Shown in pieces: positions 34,321 through 43,201 of a stretch of DNA of 64,000 nucleotides (the stretch's first letter is position 1; each line of letters opens with the position of its first letter). The DNA is from an uncultured Roseibium sp. (GTDB lineage Bacteria; Pseudomonadota; Alphaproteobacteria; Rhizobiales; Stappiaceae), in NCBI RefSeq assembly GCF_963675985.1, contig NZ_OY780958.1, positions 4,108,847 through 4,172,846 on the forward strand, given 5' to 3'. The notes under the pieces are model-generated. The model saw nothing but the letters and a program-made list of their open reading frames with translations, made no database searches and had not been told where the DNA came from. The translations under genes and the position numbers were made by a program.

Positions 34321-35515
34321 TATCGGCGCGACGCCTCCCCTCACAGGAAAATACCGGTCTCTGTTCTTCCTGATGCTCGCTGAAATCGCCGGCATGAGCC
34401 TGTGGTTCATGTCGGCGGCGATCCTGCCGGACATGGTGGCGGACTATCCGATTTCGGACTTCCGGCAGGCGGCTCTTTCCAGCGCGGTCCAGATCGGCTT
34501 TGTCGCGGGCGCGCTCGTTTCCGCCATTTTCGGCCTGCCGGACCGGTTCGATCCGCGTCGGGCCTTCGCGGCTTCGGCCGTGATCGCGGCGGCGGCAAAT
34601 GCCACGCTTCTGATTACGGTACCCGGAGGCGATCTGGCGATCCTGGCCCGGTTCATCACCGGCGCCATGCTGGCGGGCGTTTATCCGGTCGGCATGAAGA
34701 TTATCGTCGGCTGGGGCCAGCGGGACCGGGGCTTTCTGGTCGGAGCGCTCGTCGGAGCGCTCACCTTCGGCTCGGCCGCACCCCATCTGCTGGCCCTTGC
34801 CGGCGGCGCCGACTGGCGCTGGAGCGTCGGTGTCGCCTCGCTTGCGGCGGCGATCGGCGGGCTGTTGTGCCTGGCAACGAAACTCGGTCCCTTCCATGCG
34901 GCGGCCGGAGACTTCCGGTTCCGCTCCATCGCGCTCGCCTGGACCAGCCGGAAGGTCCGGCTCGCCTATGCGGGCTACCTCTGCCACATGTGGGAGCTCT
35001 ACGCCATGTGGGCGTGGATCGGCCTGGCCGCGACCTTGTCGTTCAGCGCATCGATGGCGGAAGACAAGGCGCTGGTCTTCGGGCGGCTGCTTGCCTTCGG
35101 CGCGATTGCGGCAGGAGGCGCAACCAGCATCGTCGCAGGCGTGTTCGCCGACCGCCTCGGCAAGGAAACCATTGCCCTTTGGGCCTTGATCTTCAGCGGC
35201 AGCGCGGCGCTGGCGACCGCCGCTACGTTCGGCGGCCCACCGTGGATCACGATGATCTGCGTGCTTGTCTGGGGGGCTGCCATCCTGCCGGATTCGGCGC
35301 AGTTCTCCGCCCTCGTCGCAGACCATTCGCCACCGGAAATGACCGGCAGCCTGATGACCTTCCAGACTGCGCTGGGTTTCGCCCTGACCTTCTTCACGGT
35401 TCAGGCGACACCGGTGCTGGCGGCCGCCATCGGCTGGCCCGCCGTCTTCGTGATCATGGCCATTGGGCCGGCCTTCGGCATTGTTGCCATGCTCCGCCTC
35501 CGGGCACTGGCCTGA
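34313..35515 (+). CDS. MFS transporter
   Basis: 400 residues with about twelve hydrophobic segments in two sets of six, a typical major-facilitator topology. Motifs: SLWFMSAAILPDMVADY after TM1, GLPDRFDPRRAFA between TM2 and TM3 (an Asp-Arg-x-x-Arg-Arg motif-A variant), and FADRLGKETIAL in the matching loop of the second half. The start overlaps the MmcQ gene. The substrate cannot be told from sequence; this subgroup is often labelled as nitrate/nitrite or CynX-like permease without proof. Confidence 0.85.
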   Translation: MADIGATPPLTGKYRSLFFLMLAEIAGMSLWFMSAAILPDMVADYPISDFRQAALSSAVQIGFVAGALVSAIFGLPDRFDPRRAFAASAVIAAAANATLLITVPGGDLAILARFITGAMLAGVYPVGMKIIVGWGQRDRGFLVGALVGALTFGSAAPHLLALAGGADWRWSVGVASLAAAIGGLLCLATKLGPFHAAAGDFRFRSIALAWTSRKVRLAYAGYLCHMWELYAMWAWIGLAATLSFSASMAEDKALVFGRLLAFGAIAAGGATSIVAGVFADRLGKETIALWALIFSGSAALATAATFGGPPWITMICVLVWGAAILPDSAQFSALVADHSPPEMTGSLMTFQTALGFALTFFTVQATPVLAAAIGWPAVFVIMAIGPAFGIVAMLRLRALA

Positions 35516-35538
35516 CCAATCCGCCTGCAGCCGCTGTT

Positions 35539-36621
35539 TCAGCCTTCGATCCGGCGACCGCTTTCCGCGTCGAAGAAATGCATGTCGGTTACCGGTGCAT
35601 TCAGATAGAGCACTGTCCCATGGTCATAGCGCGCATGGCTTGGCGCACGCACGACGAGTTCCGGACCGGCGCCGTCGAGCTGGCCGTAGATGTAACTTTC
35701 CGCACCGACCGGTTCGAGGACGTTGACGGTGAATTCCATGGAAAGCTTGTCCGGTCTCTGCGTCTTCTCGCTGCCGATTTCCAGGTGCTCGGGACGAACG
35801 CCGAGAAGATAGCGGTCCGCTCCGTGCAGGTTCGGCGCATCGAGACCCGTTCCGCTTTCCGCTTGCAGGCGGCCGTTTTCGGAGCGGACCGGAACCAGGT
35901 TCATGGCCGGCGAGCCGATGAAGCTCGCGACAAATGTGGAAGCCGGCTTGTCGTAGACGTCCACCGGCGCGCCGATCTGCTCGATGGCGCCACCGTTCAG
36001 CACGATCAGCCGATCGGCAAGCGTCATGGCCTCGAGCTGGTCGTGGGTGACATAGACGCTGGTGGTGCCCAGTGCCTTCTGCAGGCGCTTGATCTCCACC
36101 CGCATCTGCACCCGGAGCTTGGCATCCAGGTTCGACAGCGGTTCGTCGAACAGGAAGGCCGCCGGTTCGCGGACGATGGCCCGGCCCATGGCGACGCGCT
36201 GACGCTGACCACCGGAAAGCGCTCGCGGCTTGCGGTCCAGATATTCACCAATCTCCAGGATGCGGGCGGCGTCCTTGACACGCCGGTCGATCTCGTCCTT
36301 CGCGATCTTCCGGTTACGCAACCCGTAGGCCAGGTTGTTGTAGACCGTCATATGCGGGTAGAGCGCGTAATTCTGGAACACCATGGCGATGTCCCGATCC
36401 GCCGGGTCGACCTTGTTGACGATCCTGTCGCCGATACTGATCTCGCCGTGGGAGATGTCTTCCAGACCTGCGATCATGCGCAGCAGGGTGGACTTGCCGC
36501 AGCCGGACGGGCCGACGAGCACGATGAATTCGCCGTCGGCGATGTCGACAGACACGCCTTTGACCGCTTCCACCGCGCCTGCGTAAACCTTGCGGACCGT
36601 ATCGAGAGTAATCGTTGCCAT
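35539..36621 (-). CDS. ugpC: sn-Glycerol-3-phosphate ABC transporter ATPase UgpC
   Basis: 360-residue sugar-type (CUT1) ABC ATPase. Walker A GPSGCGKST, Q loop NYALYPHM, signature LSGGQRQRVAMGRA, Walker B AFLFDEPLSNLDA, and the switch His in YVTHDQLEAM are intact. A C-terminal OB-fold (TOBE) region about 240-355 contains LLGVRPEHLEIG, the regulatory domain of the MalK/UgpC group. Last gene of the leftward ugpBAEC operon, 10 bp after ugpE. Confidence 0.92.
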   Translation of the reverse strand: MATITLDTVRKVYAGAVEAVKGVSVDIADGEFIVLVGPSGCGKSTLLRMIAGLEDISHGEISIGDRIVNKVDPADRDIAMVFQNYALYPHMTVYNNLAYGLRNRKIAKDEIDRRVKDAARILEIGEYLDRKPRALSGGQRQRVAMGRAIVREPAAFLFDEPLSNLDAKLRVQMRVEIKRLQKALGTTSVYVTHDQLEAMTLADRLIVLNGGAIEQIGAPVDVYDKPASTFVASFIGSPAMNLVPVRSENGRLQAESGTGLDAPNLHGADRYLLGVRPEHLEIGSEKTQRPDKLSMEFTVNVLEPVGAESYIYGQLDGAGPELVVRAPSHARYDHGTVLYLNAPVTDMHFFDAESGRRIEG

Positions 36622-36631
36622 CGGATATTGC

Positions 36632-37474
36632 TCACTTGTCGCTTTCGGTCAGCCCTTTGACGAACCAGCTCTGGAACACCACGACCACCAGGACGGGGGG
36701 CAGCATGGCCAGGATCGCTAGGGCGAAAGCTTCGTTGTAATCGGGGATCTGCGAGCCGATCCAAACCAGAAGGATCTGCTTGATGCCGCGCACGAGGGTG
36801 AAATACACCTCGTCGTTGGTCGTGATCATGGGCCAGAGATACTGGTTCCAGCCGTAGACGAACATGATGATGAAGATCGCGGCGATCATCGTCTTCGACG
36901 TCGGCACCAGGATGTCGATGAAGAACTTGAACGGACCGGCGCCGTCGATGCGGGCGGCTTCCAGAAGCTCGTCCGGAACCGACTTGAAGAACTGGCGGAA
37001 ATAGAACGTGCCCGTCGCCGAGGCGAGCAGCGGCACGATCATGCCCGAAAAGCTGTTCAGCATGCCGAGCTTCTGCACGACCTCGTAGGACGGGACGATG
37101 CGCACTTCCAGCGGCAGCAGCAGCGTGGTGAAGATCATCCAGAAGAAGAACGTACCCGCCTTGAAGCGGAAATAGACGATCGCATAGGCGGCAAGCATGG
37201 ACAGCACGATCTTGCCGACGGCGAAACCGACTCCGAGGATCATGGAGTTCCACAGCATGCGCAGGCCGGTGATCTGGCCGGTGAACCCGCCTTCGTGGAA
37301 CAGGACCTTGGAATAGGTGTCGGTGAAGTGCCCGCCCCAGCTCGCCATCAGCCCGAAGCGGTGGATTTCGACCGCTTCGTGGGTGGACGTCAGGAAGGCG
37401 ATTGCGACGGGGCCGATCATCAGCACCGAGCCGATGATCAGGATGAGGTGATCGAAGAGTTTCAGACGGAACAT
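36632..37474 (-). CDS. ugpE: sn-Glycerol-3-phosphate ABC permease UgpE
   Basis: 280 residues, six membrane helices. The cytoplasmic EAA loop reads EAARIDGAGPFKFFIDILVP, the contact for UgpC. It also shows MASWGGHFTDTYSKVLFHEGG and YGWNQYLWPMITTNDEVYFTLVRGIKQ, typical of UgpE. It begins nine bp after ugpA and pairs with it to form the channel. Confidence 0.92.
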   Translation of the reverse strand: MFRLKLFDHLILIIGSVLMIGPVAIAFLTSTHEAVEIHRFGLMASWGGHFTDTYSKVLFHEGGFTGQITGLRMLWNSMILGVGFAVGKIVLSMLAAYAIVYFRFKAGTFFFWMIFTTLLLPLEVRIVPSYEVVQKLGMLNSFSGMIVPLLASATGTFYFRQFFKSVPDELLEAARIDGAGPFKFFIDILVPTSKTMIAAIFIIMFVYGWNQYLWPMITTNDEVYFTLVRGIKQILLVWIGSQIPDYNEAFALAILAMLPPVLVVVVFQSWFVKGLTESDK

Positions 37475-37483
37475 GGCGCGCCC

Positions 37484-38365
37484 TCAGTTGTAGTGCACGC
37501 GCCGCTCGATGAAGCGGAACTGGAAGATGGTGAGCACGAACACGATGACCATCAGGATCACCGACTGGGCCGAGGAGCCGCCGATGTCGCCGCCCCGGAA
37601 GCCGTCCATGTAGACCTTGTAGACCAGCGTGATCGGGTTGTTGGCCGCCTTGTCCTTCACGACCACGTCGATGATGCCGAAGGTGTCGAACAGCGAATAG
37701 GTCATGTTGATGATCAGCAGGAAAAAGGCCGTCGGCGCCAGCAGGGGCAGGATGATGGTCCGGAAGCGGCGGAAGCCCGAACGGCAGTCGATGGCGCCGG
37801 CCTCGCGCAGGGACTTCGGAATGGCCTGCAATCCGGACAGGAAGAAGATGAAATTGTAAGGGATCTGCTTCCAAACGGCGATGGTCACCATGGCGAAGGC
37901 GGTGTCGAAGTAATTCAGGCCGAGCTTGAAGTCCCAGCCGAAGAAGGCGGCGACTTTCAGGAAGGGGCCGATATGCTGGTCGAAGAACATCACGCCCATC
38001 AGGCCAGCGACCGGGGGCGCCACCGCGTAGACCCACATCAGCAGCGTCTTGTAGGTGGAAGAACCACGGATCACCGCATCCGCCTTGACCGCCAGAAGCA
38101 GCGCCGTAGACAAGGACAGGAACGTGACAAGCAGCGTGAAGACGATCGTGAAGTTGCCGATACGGGCATATTCACTCGATTCCAGAACGTCCCTGTAGTT
38201 GTCCAGGCCCACGAAGGTCGCACTGAAACCGAACGGGTCCTCCAGATAGAAGGAGGACTGAATCGCCTGTACCGACGGCCAGTAGAAAAAGATCAGGATG
38301 ACGGCGACCTGCGGCAGCAGGAAGAGATACGGCAGGGAAGCGCTGGAGAACTGGACGCGTTTCAT
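37484..38365 (-). CDS. ugpA: sn-Glycerol-3-phosphate ABC permease UgpA
   Basis: 293-residue CUT1 permease with six membrane helices: N-terminal LPYLFLLPQVAVILIFFYWPS, FYLEDPFGFSATFVGLDNYRDVL, EAA loop EAGAIDCRSGFRRFRTIILP. Start taken at ATG 38365 (MKRVQFSSASLPYL); a GTG two codons upstream is also possible. The cysteine/arginine in the EAA loop differs from the usual DGA but the pattern is otherwise normal. A stable hairpin precedes it in the gap after ugpB. Confidence 0.92.
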   Translation of the reverse strand: MKRVQFSSASLPYLFLLPQVAVILIFFYWPSVQAIQSSFYLEDPFGFSATFVGLDNYRDVLESSEYARIGNFTIVFTLLVTFLSLSTALLLAVKADAVIRGSSTYKTLLMWVYAVAPPVAGLMGVMFFDQHIGPFLKVAAFFGWDFKLGLNYFDTAFAMVTIAVWKQIPYNFIFFLSGLQAIPKSLREAGAIDCRSGFRRFRTIILPLLAPTAFFLLIINMTYSLFDTFGIIDVVVKDKAANNPITLVYKVYMDGFRGGDIGGSSAQSVILMVIVFVLTIFQFRFIERRVHYN

Positions 38366-38405
38366 GTGCACGCTTTCACATTTCCGGACGGAAATTCAGG
38401 ACATA

Positions 38406-38435
38406 CGGACCGGGAAGAGCCCTCTTCCCGGTCCG
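38406..38435 (-). other. Strong hairpin between ugpB and ugpA
   Basis: CGGACCGGGAAGAG (38406-38419) is complementary to CTCTTCCCGGTCCG (38422-38435), a 14-bp perfect inverted repeat with almost no loop. Leftward (ugp transcript) no T run follows, so it more likely protects the ugpB mRNA or partially attenuates than fully terminates. Such hairpins after a binding-protein gene are common and raise its dosage. Confidence 0.6.
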
Positions 38436-38454
38436 CGTTTTTCAACCGGTCCGG

Positions 38455-39765
38455 TCAGCCGGCGGTCTTGGCGAAGCGCTCCAGCAGCTTGTTGCCTTCG
38501 TCCTCGATGGTCTTGAAGGCATCGTCCACGGAGGTCTCGTTGGCGAAGATCTTGTTGAATTCGCGTTCCATGACTTCCCGGATCTGCGGGTAAAAGCCCA
38601 TGCGGTAGCCCTTGGACCACTTGCCGCCCGGCAGCATCAGCTGCTTGATGCCGACTTCGGCCTGCGGAACTTCCTTGTAGTAGCCGCTTTCCTGAGCAAG
38701 CTTGTACGCCGCCTTGGTGATCGGCACGTAACCGGTCGACTTGTGCCAGAAGAACTGGACTTCCGGGGAGGTCAGGAATTCGAAGAACGCTGCGGTGCAG
38801 TCGTTTTCGGCCTTCGGCTTGCCGGAGAAGGCGAACAGGGCCGCGCCACCGATGAAGGTGTTGGTGCCGGCACCCTCGATCGAATTCCAGTAAGGCAGGA
38901 AGGTTGCGGAGAACGGCATCTGGGCCGTCTTGCTCAGACCGCCGAAGGAACCGGAAGAGCCGATCCAGAAGGCAACCTTGCCTTCTTCGAACGGCTTCTG
39001 GTTGTCGCTCCAGCCGGCGCCGTAATAGCCGAACAGGCCGTTGTCGTACCAGTCCTTGAGCTTGGAATACATCATCTTCTGCTCAGGGGAGTTCACCAGT
39101 ATCTTGGTGCCCTTGACGGCATCGTAACCGTTGTTGTTGGTCGCGAACTGCAGATCGTGACGGGAGAAGAAGTTCTCGGTGAACTCCCAGGTCAGCTGCG
39201 ACTGGACCAGCGGCACGTAACCGGCGGCCTTCAGCTTCGGAGCGATGGCTTCGAACTCTTCCCAGGTCTTCGGTGCTTCAACGCCGGCCTTTTTGATGGC
39301 TTCGTCGTTGATGTACATGATCGGAGCCGACGAGTTGAACGGCATGCCGATGAACTTGCCGTCGCTGTCGGCGTAGAAGTAACGCACGCCGTCGATGAAA
39401 TCCTCGCGGTTGAAGTCATGACCGGCGGCCTTGATCATGTCCTCAGCCGGGATGACAGCACCCTTGGCATTGATGATCGTGGCGGCACCGGCGTCGAAGA
39501 CCTGCAGGATGTTCGGCTGCTCACCGGCACGGAAGCCCGCGATGCCCGCGTTCAGGGCTTCCTCGTAGGTGCCCTTGCTCACCGGCGTCAGGTGGCAGAC
39601 ATCCTGGCTGGCGTTGAATTTCTCGGCGATCTGGTTGATGACTTCGCCGTTCCGGCCACTCATGCCGTGCCACCAGGAAATCTCGGTCGCAGCATAAGAA
39701 GCGGTCGACGTGCCAAGCAGGGCAGCCGCAGCGACGACGCTGGCGACGGTCTTACGAAAAGCCAT
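38455..39765 (-). CDS. ugpB: sn-Glycerol-3-phosphate-binding protein UgpB
   Basis: 436-residue periplasmic solute-binding protein. A Sec signal peptide (FRKTVASVVAAAALLGTSTASYA) is followed by the UgpB opening EISWWHGMSGRNGEVINQIA. Later landmarks are SKGTYEEALNAGIAGFRAG, MPFNSSAPIMYIND, FWIGSSGSFGG and FFWHKSTGYVPITKAAY, all typical. Start at ATG 39765; the upstream in-frame codon at 39780 is less likely. First gene of the ugp operon. Phosphate limitation usually controls ugp, but I could not confirm a Pho box. Confidence 0.93.
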   Translation of the reverse strand: MAFRKTVASVVAAAALLGTSTASYAATEISWWHGMSGRNGEVINQIAEKFNASQDVCHLTPVSKGTYEEALNAGIAGFRAGEQPNILQVFDAGAATIINAKGAVIPAEDMIKAAGHDFNREDFIDGVRYFYADSDGKFIGMPFNSSAPIMYINDEAIKKAGVEAPKTWEEFEAIAPKLKAAGYVPLVQSQLTWEFTENFFSRHDLQFATNNNGYDAVKGTKILVNSPEQKMMYSKLKDWYDNGLFGYYGAGWSDNQKPFEEGKVAFWIGSSGSFGGLSKTAQMPFSATFLPYWNSIEGAGTNTFIGGAALFAFSGKPKAENDCTAAFFEFLTSPEVQFFWHKSTGYVPITKAAYKLAQESGYYKEVPQAEVGIKQLMLPGGKWSKGYRMGFYPQIREVMEREFNKIFANETSVDDAFKTIEDEGNKLLERFAKTAG

Positions 39766-40030
39766 GATAAATGCTCCCAAACGATGAGGCCGGCGGCCCC
39801 GGTCACAAGTTGTATGCGCCGTCGGCCGGCGTGGTTCCGGCGGCGCGATCGATATCGCCCGTGCTTCGTATGGTTTTCAGATGAATGCCGTATGTCGCTC
39901 ATATGAACCTTCGGCGACAGTCCGGTGTCGTTGACACTCGGTCGATTTTTTCGCTGTTTCCAGCGGCCAAACGAGAGCACGTACGTGAAAAAACTTGCAT
40001 GCGTCATCCGTTTCCAGCACTTTCAGCGGA

Positions 40031-40214
40031 GATGGTTCCGCCAAGCAGAAGACGCGGCGGATCAAAAGGGAACACGGTGCGGCGTACCCAGCAGGGACCA
40101 AGACCGTGGCTGCCCCCGCAACTGTGAGCGGTTCGCCAAGCCCTAGGGCCACTGGTTTTCGAAAACCGGGAAGGCGGGCAAGGTGATGAGCCGCAAGCCA
40201 GGAGACCTGCCATC
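40031..40214 (+). ncRNA. Cobalamin (B12) riboswitch
   Basis: The segment has the conserved cobalamin aptamer landmarks in order: GATGG (40031-40035) pairing with CCATC (40210-40214) as P1, AAAAGGGAACACGGTGC, CTGCCCCCGCAACTGT, GCCACTG core, and the B12 box AGCCAGGAGACCTGCC near the 3' end. It precedes a CbiM-like transporter gene by about 70 bp. By family knowledge, adenosylcobalamin binding should repress the downstream gene. Confidence 0.95.
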
Positions 40215-40248
40215 AACCAACCGGCGCGCGCCTGCGTCTTCTTTTAAG

Positions 40249-40276
40249 CCTCCCACACGGCGGGTGTGGAAAGGAG
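40249..40276 (+). promoter_or_regulatory. Riboswitch expression platform: hairpin over the ribosome site
   Basis: CCACAC (40253-40258) pairs with GTGTGG (40264-40269), and CCT at 40249-40251 can pair with AGG at 40272-40274, which is part of the AGGAG ribosome site (40272-40276) of the following gene. No T run follows, so control is probably at translation initiation. Confidence 0.55.
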
Positions 40277-40282
40277 AACAAC

Positions 40283-40966
40283 ATGCATATCGAACCCGGC
40301 ATCGTCGACGGCGCCAAGATCGTTCTCAGCTACGCAACGGCGGCAGCCTCCCTCGGCATGGCAGCCAAATTCGCCTTCAACACGGTGCGCAATGACGGAG
40401 GAGTGTCCGCCCTTGTCAGCCGCGGCGTCATGGCGACAGCGCTTGTCTTCAGCTTTTTCCAGATCCTGCCGCACTATCCGGTCGGCGTTTCGGAAGTTCA
40501 CCTGATTCTCGGCTCGACTCTTTACCTGATGTTCGGCGCCGGACCGGCCGCGATCGGCCTGGCCGCGGGCCTTCTCCTGCAGGGCCTGTTCTTCGCGCCG
40601 TTCGATCTGCCGCAATACGGTATCAACGTCACCACGCTACTGGTGCCGCTGTTTGCCATCAGCCAGATCGCCAAGCGGATCATTCCGGCCGACACGCCCT
40701 ACGTGAACATCGAATACAAGCAGGCGCTGGTGCTTTCGACCGCCTATCAGGGCGGCATCGTCGCCTGGGTCGCCTTCTGGGCGTTCTACGGACAGGGCTT
40801 CGGCGCGGAAAACATCGCGTCGGTCACCTCCTTCGGAGCGGCCTATATGCTGGTTATCCTGATCGAGCCGCTTGCCGATCTCGGCGTTCTGGCCGGTGCC
40901 AAGACACTGTCCGGCCTGAAGGCGTCGCCGTTTGTCTGCAATCGCGTTTACAACGCTGCGGCCTGA
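40283..40966 (+). CDS. CbiM-like cobalt/corrinoid-linked ECF transporter membrane protein
   Basis: 227 residues, about six membrane helices. The N-terminus MHIEPGIVDGAKIVLSYATAA has the Met-His start that binds cobalt in CbiM proteins, followed by FQILPHYPVGVSEVHLILGSTLYLMFG, a CbiM-type core. No cbiNQO partners are adjacent, so it may work with distant ECF components or as a stand-alone permease. Control by the B12 riboswitch just upstream supports a cobalt or precursor uptake role. A strong terminator follows 25 bp after the stop, so it is monocistronic. Confidence 0.8.
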   Translation: MHIEPGIVDGAKIVLSYATAAASLGMAAKFAFNTVRNDGGVSALVSRGVMATALVFSFFQILPHYPVGVSEVHLILGSTLYLMFGAGPAAIGLAAGLLLQGLFFAPFDLPQYGINVTTLLVPLFAISQIAKRIIPADTPYVNIEYKQALVLSTAYQGGIVAWVAFWAFYGQGFGAENIASVTSFGAAYMLVILIEPLADLGVLAGAKTLSGLKASPFVCNRVYNAAA

Positions 40967-40991
40967 TATCCGCATCGCTTGAACGGGACAG

Positions 40992-41021
40992 GCCCCGGCA
41001 GCTCGGCTGCCGGGGCTTTTT
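40992..41021 (+). terminator. Intrinsic terminator of the CbiM-like gene
   Basis: GCCCCGGCAGC (40992-41002) and GCTGCCGGGGC (41006-41016) form an 11-bp stem with a TCG loop, followed by TTTTT. Placed 26 bp after the stop codon. Confidence 0.93.
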
Positions 41022-41135
41022 GTTGCATCCTTTTGAAGAAAGCCGTGAAGGTGCGCTGGCGTCGGGGACTGTCACCTTTTAGGTTGCGGTTGTGCTTTCG
41101 AGCTCAACACGACCGCCCGCAAACGACTGGCCAGA

Positions 41136-42614
41136 ATGATGCCTGCTGATTCTTACCCGACCTCTCTTGTGGTGACCTCGAAAAAGGCCGGTCTCCTCGG
41201 CGGCATGATCGCGCTCGTCGCGATCCTTGCCCTGCCGCATCCGCAGGGCCTCACGGCCGAGGGCTGGGCAGTGGCGGGTGTCGGCCTGCTGATGGCGATC
41301 TGGTGGATGAGCGAAGCGCTGCCGCTTGCGGCAACGGCGCTCGTGCCCCTGGTCCTGTTCCCCCTGCTCGGGATCAGCTCCTTCGATAGCGCGGCGCAAC
41401 CTTACGCCAATCCCCTGATCTTCCTGTTTCTCGGCGGCTTCATTCTCGCCAGAGGGTTGGAACGCTGGCAGCTTCACAGACGCCTTGCCCTCAAGGTCCT
41501 GCGCCGGGTCGGCGAGAGCCCGCCCGCGATCATCGCCGGCATGATGGGCATCACGGCTTTTTTGAGCATGTGGGTCAGCAACACTGCGACCTCCATGGTG
41601 ATGCTGCCGATTGCCCAGTCGATCGTCGTCACTCTGTGCAGCGAGGGGTCGGACCGCCCGGACGAGCTCCGGAACAGCTTCGCCCCGGCGCTGATGCTCG
41701 CAATTGCCTATGGCGCCACCATCGGCGGTATGGGCACCCTGATCGGTACCCCGCCGAACGCGCTCCTCGCCGGCTTTCTGCTTGAGACGTATGGCATCCG
41801 CATCGGCTTCGCGGAATGGATGCTGGTTGGCATTCCGGTTGTTCTGGTGCTCCTGCCCCTGTCCTGGATCCTTCTGACGAAGGTCACCTTCAAGGTCCCC
41901 TCCTCCTTCCTGGGGACCGGCCTCTCATCGGGATCTGGCGAAACAGAAGATCTGGGCCCGATGTCGCAGCAGGAATATCTGGTCGCAGGTGTCATGGTCA
42001 TCGTCGCGGTTTTGTGGCTGACGCGGCCTCTCCTTGCCGATCTGCTTCCCGGTCTGCCTCTGTCGGATGCGGGCATCGCCATGATCGGCGCTCTATCGCT
42101 GTTCATCCTTCCCGACCGCTGGTCTGCGGGACGGTTCCTGCTGGAGTGGGACGACATCAAGAGCCTGCGCTGGGACGTCCTGATCCTGTTCGGCGGCGGT
42201 CTGTCCCTGGCCGGCGCCATCGCAAGCACCGGGCTGGCAGACTGGATCGGCGCCGGGATGAGCGCGCTTCAAACATTGCCCGCCAATGTTCTGATCCTCG
42301 CCGTCATGGTAGTGGTGGTCTATCTGGGCGAGCTGGCCTCCAACACGGCCATGGCCGCCGTCTTCCTGCCCGTCGCCGGGGCTGCCGCCGTCGGCATGGG
42401 TGCAGACCCTCTCACTCTGGCCCTGCCGGTGGTGCTGGCCGCCTCGCTCGGCTTCATGCTGCCGGTCGCCACCCCGCCCAATGCCATCGTCTACGGTTCG
42501 GGCGCCGTCACCTCGCAGCAGATGCTGCGCGCGGGTGCCCTGCTCGATGTGATCAGCATCGCCGTGGTCTTCGTCATCGCCGCCACCATTGGTCGCTGGG
42601 TGTTCGGGCTTTAG
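41136..42614 (+). CDS. SLC13/DASS-family anion symporter
   Basis: 492 residues with about 12 membrane segments. Two Ser-Asn-Thr motifs, MWVSNTATSMVMLPIA in the first half and ELASNTAMAAVFLPVAG in the second, are the substrate- and sodium-binding signatures of the divalent-anion:Na+ symporters (dicarboxylate, citrate, sulfate). GGMGTLIGTPPNALLAG and PVATPPNAIVYGSG are further family marks. Substrate is not predictable with confidence. Convergent with the YqaA-like gene, whose stop overlaps this one by four bases. Confidence 0.88.
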   Translation: MMPADSYPTSLVVTSKKAGLLGGMIALVAILALPHPQGLTAEGWAVAGVGLLMAIWWMSEALPLAATALVPLVLFPLLGISSFDSAAQPYANPLIFLFLGGFILARGLERWQLHRRLALKVLRRVGESPPAIIAGMMGITAFLSMWVSNTATSMVMLPIAQSIVVTLCSEGSDRPDELRNSFAPALMLAIAYGATIGGMGTLIGTPPNALLAGFLLETYGIRIGFAEWMLVGIPVVLVLLPLSWILLTKVTFKVPSSFLGTGLSSGSGETEDLGPMSQQEYLVAGVMVIVAVLWLTRPLLADLLPGLPLSDAGIAMIGALSLFILPDRWSAGRFLLEWDDIKSLRWDVLILFGGGLSLAGAIASTGLADWIGAGMSALQTLPANVLILAVMVVVVYLGELASNTAMAAVFLPVAGAAAVGMGADPLTLALPVVLAASLGFMLPVATPPNAIVYGSGAVTSQQMLRAGALLDVISIAVVFVIAATIGRWVFGL

Positions 42615-43048
42615 ACGAGGTTGAGAACAACCGCCGCCAGGATGATGTAGCGCACGGTCTTGGCGATCGCCACCAGGAGAAAGAAGCTCCAGAAGGGTTC
42701 GCGCAGGACGCCGGCGGCAACCGTCAGCGGATCGCCGATGAACGGCGCCCAGCTCATCAGCAGGCTCCAGCGGCCGTATTTGTGATACCAGCGCGAGGCG
42801 CGTTCGAGCTGTTGATGCTTGACCGGAAACCAGCGCCGGTCGCTGAATTTTTCCACCGCAAGGCCAAGCATCCAATTGACGACCGACCCGAGCGTGTTGC
42901 CGATACTGGCAACGACGACGAGCGTGACCGGGGAATAGGTTCCCGCCAGCAACAGGCCGCCAAGGAGCGCTTCCGACTGCGCCGGAAGCACCGTTGCCGC
43001 CAGAAAGGAAACCAGGAACAGGCCGAGCAGCCCCAGACCTTCCAGCAT
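42611..43048 (-). CDS. YqaA/DedA-like membrane protein
   Basis: 145 residues with four hydrophobic stretches. The family patterns are FLAATVLPAQSEALLGGLL (the LPxxSE loop), GNTLGSVVNWMLG, and WYHKYGRWSLLMSWAPFIGDPLTVAAGVLR. This is the YqaA branch of the SNARE-associated (VTT/DedA) superfamily; proposed roles include lipid scrambling and envelope homeostasis. The open frame extends upstream, but ATG 43048 gives the family length. It overlaps the convergent SLC13 gene by four bases. Confidence 0.85.
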   Translation of the reverse strand: MLEGLGLLGLFLVSFLAATVLPAQSEALLGGLLLAGTYSPVTLVVVASIGNTLGSVVNWMLGLAVEKFSDRRWFPVKHQQLERASRWYHKYGRWSLLMSWAPFIGDPLTVAAGVLREPFWSFFLLVAIAKTVRYIILAAVVLNLV

Positions 43049-43143
43049 GACCGATGAACTCCCGCGCGTGGACCCCACGCATAGCGCAGGAAGGCCGGAA
43101 CTGGAAAGGGAAGACCGGGGATTAATGGAAGGCGATGTTATAA

Positions 43144-43173
43144 TTGACGCGCCACGCGTTTTGAGTGTGGTAT
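43144..43173 (+). promoter_or_regulatory. Candidate sigma-70 promoter
   Basis: TTGACG (43144-43149), 18 bases, then TGGTAT (43168-43173). It would start RNA about 20-25 bases before the small ORF at 43202. Confidence 0.45.
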
Positions 43174-43201
43174 GGCCCCACAGCAATCAGGAGAAAGAAT
43201 C

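Noticed and set aside
34402..36660. 752-codon open frame on the plus strand
   Set aside because: It overlaps the MFS gene in another frame and is antisense to ugpC. The product is Arg/Gly/His-rich with no domains, an artefact of GC-rich codon bias.
36474..38036. 520-codon open frame on the minus strand
   Set aside because: Same strand as ugpA/ugpE but shifted frame; the ugp products are clear homologs, so this is a shadow.
39766..39930. Pho box upstream of ugpB
   Set aside because: A CTGTC and a TTCAT are present but spacing and the rest of the consensus do not fit well enough to report.
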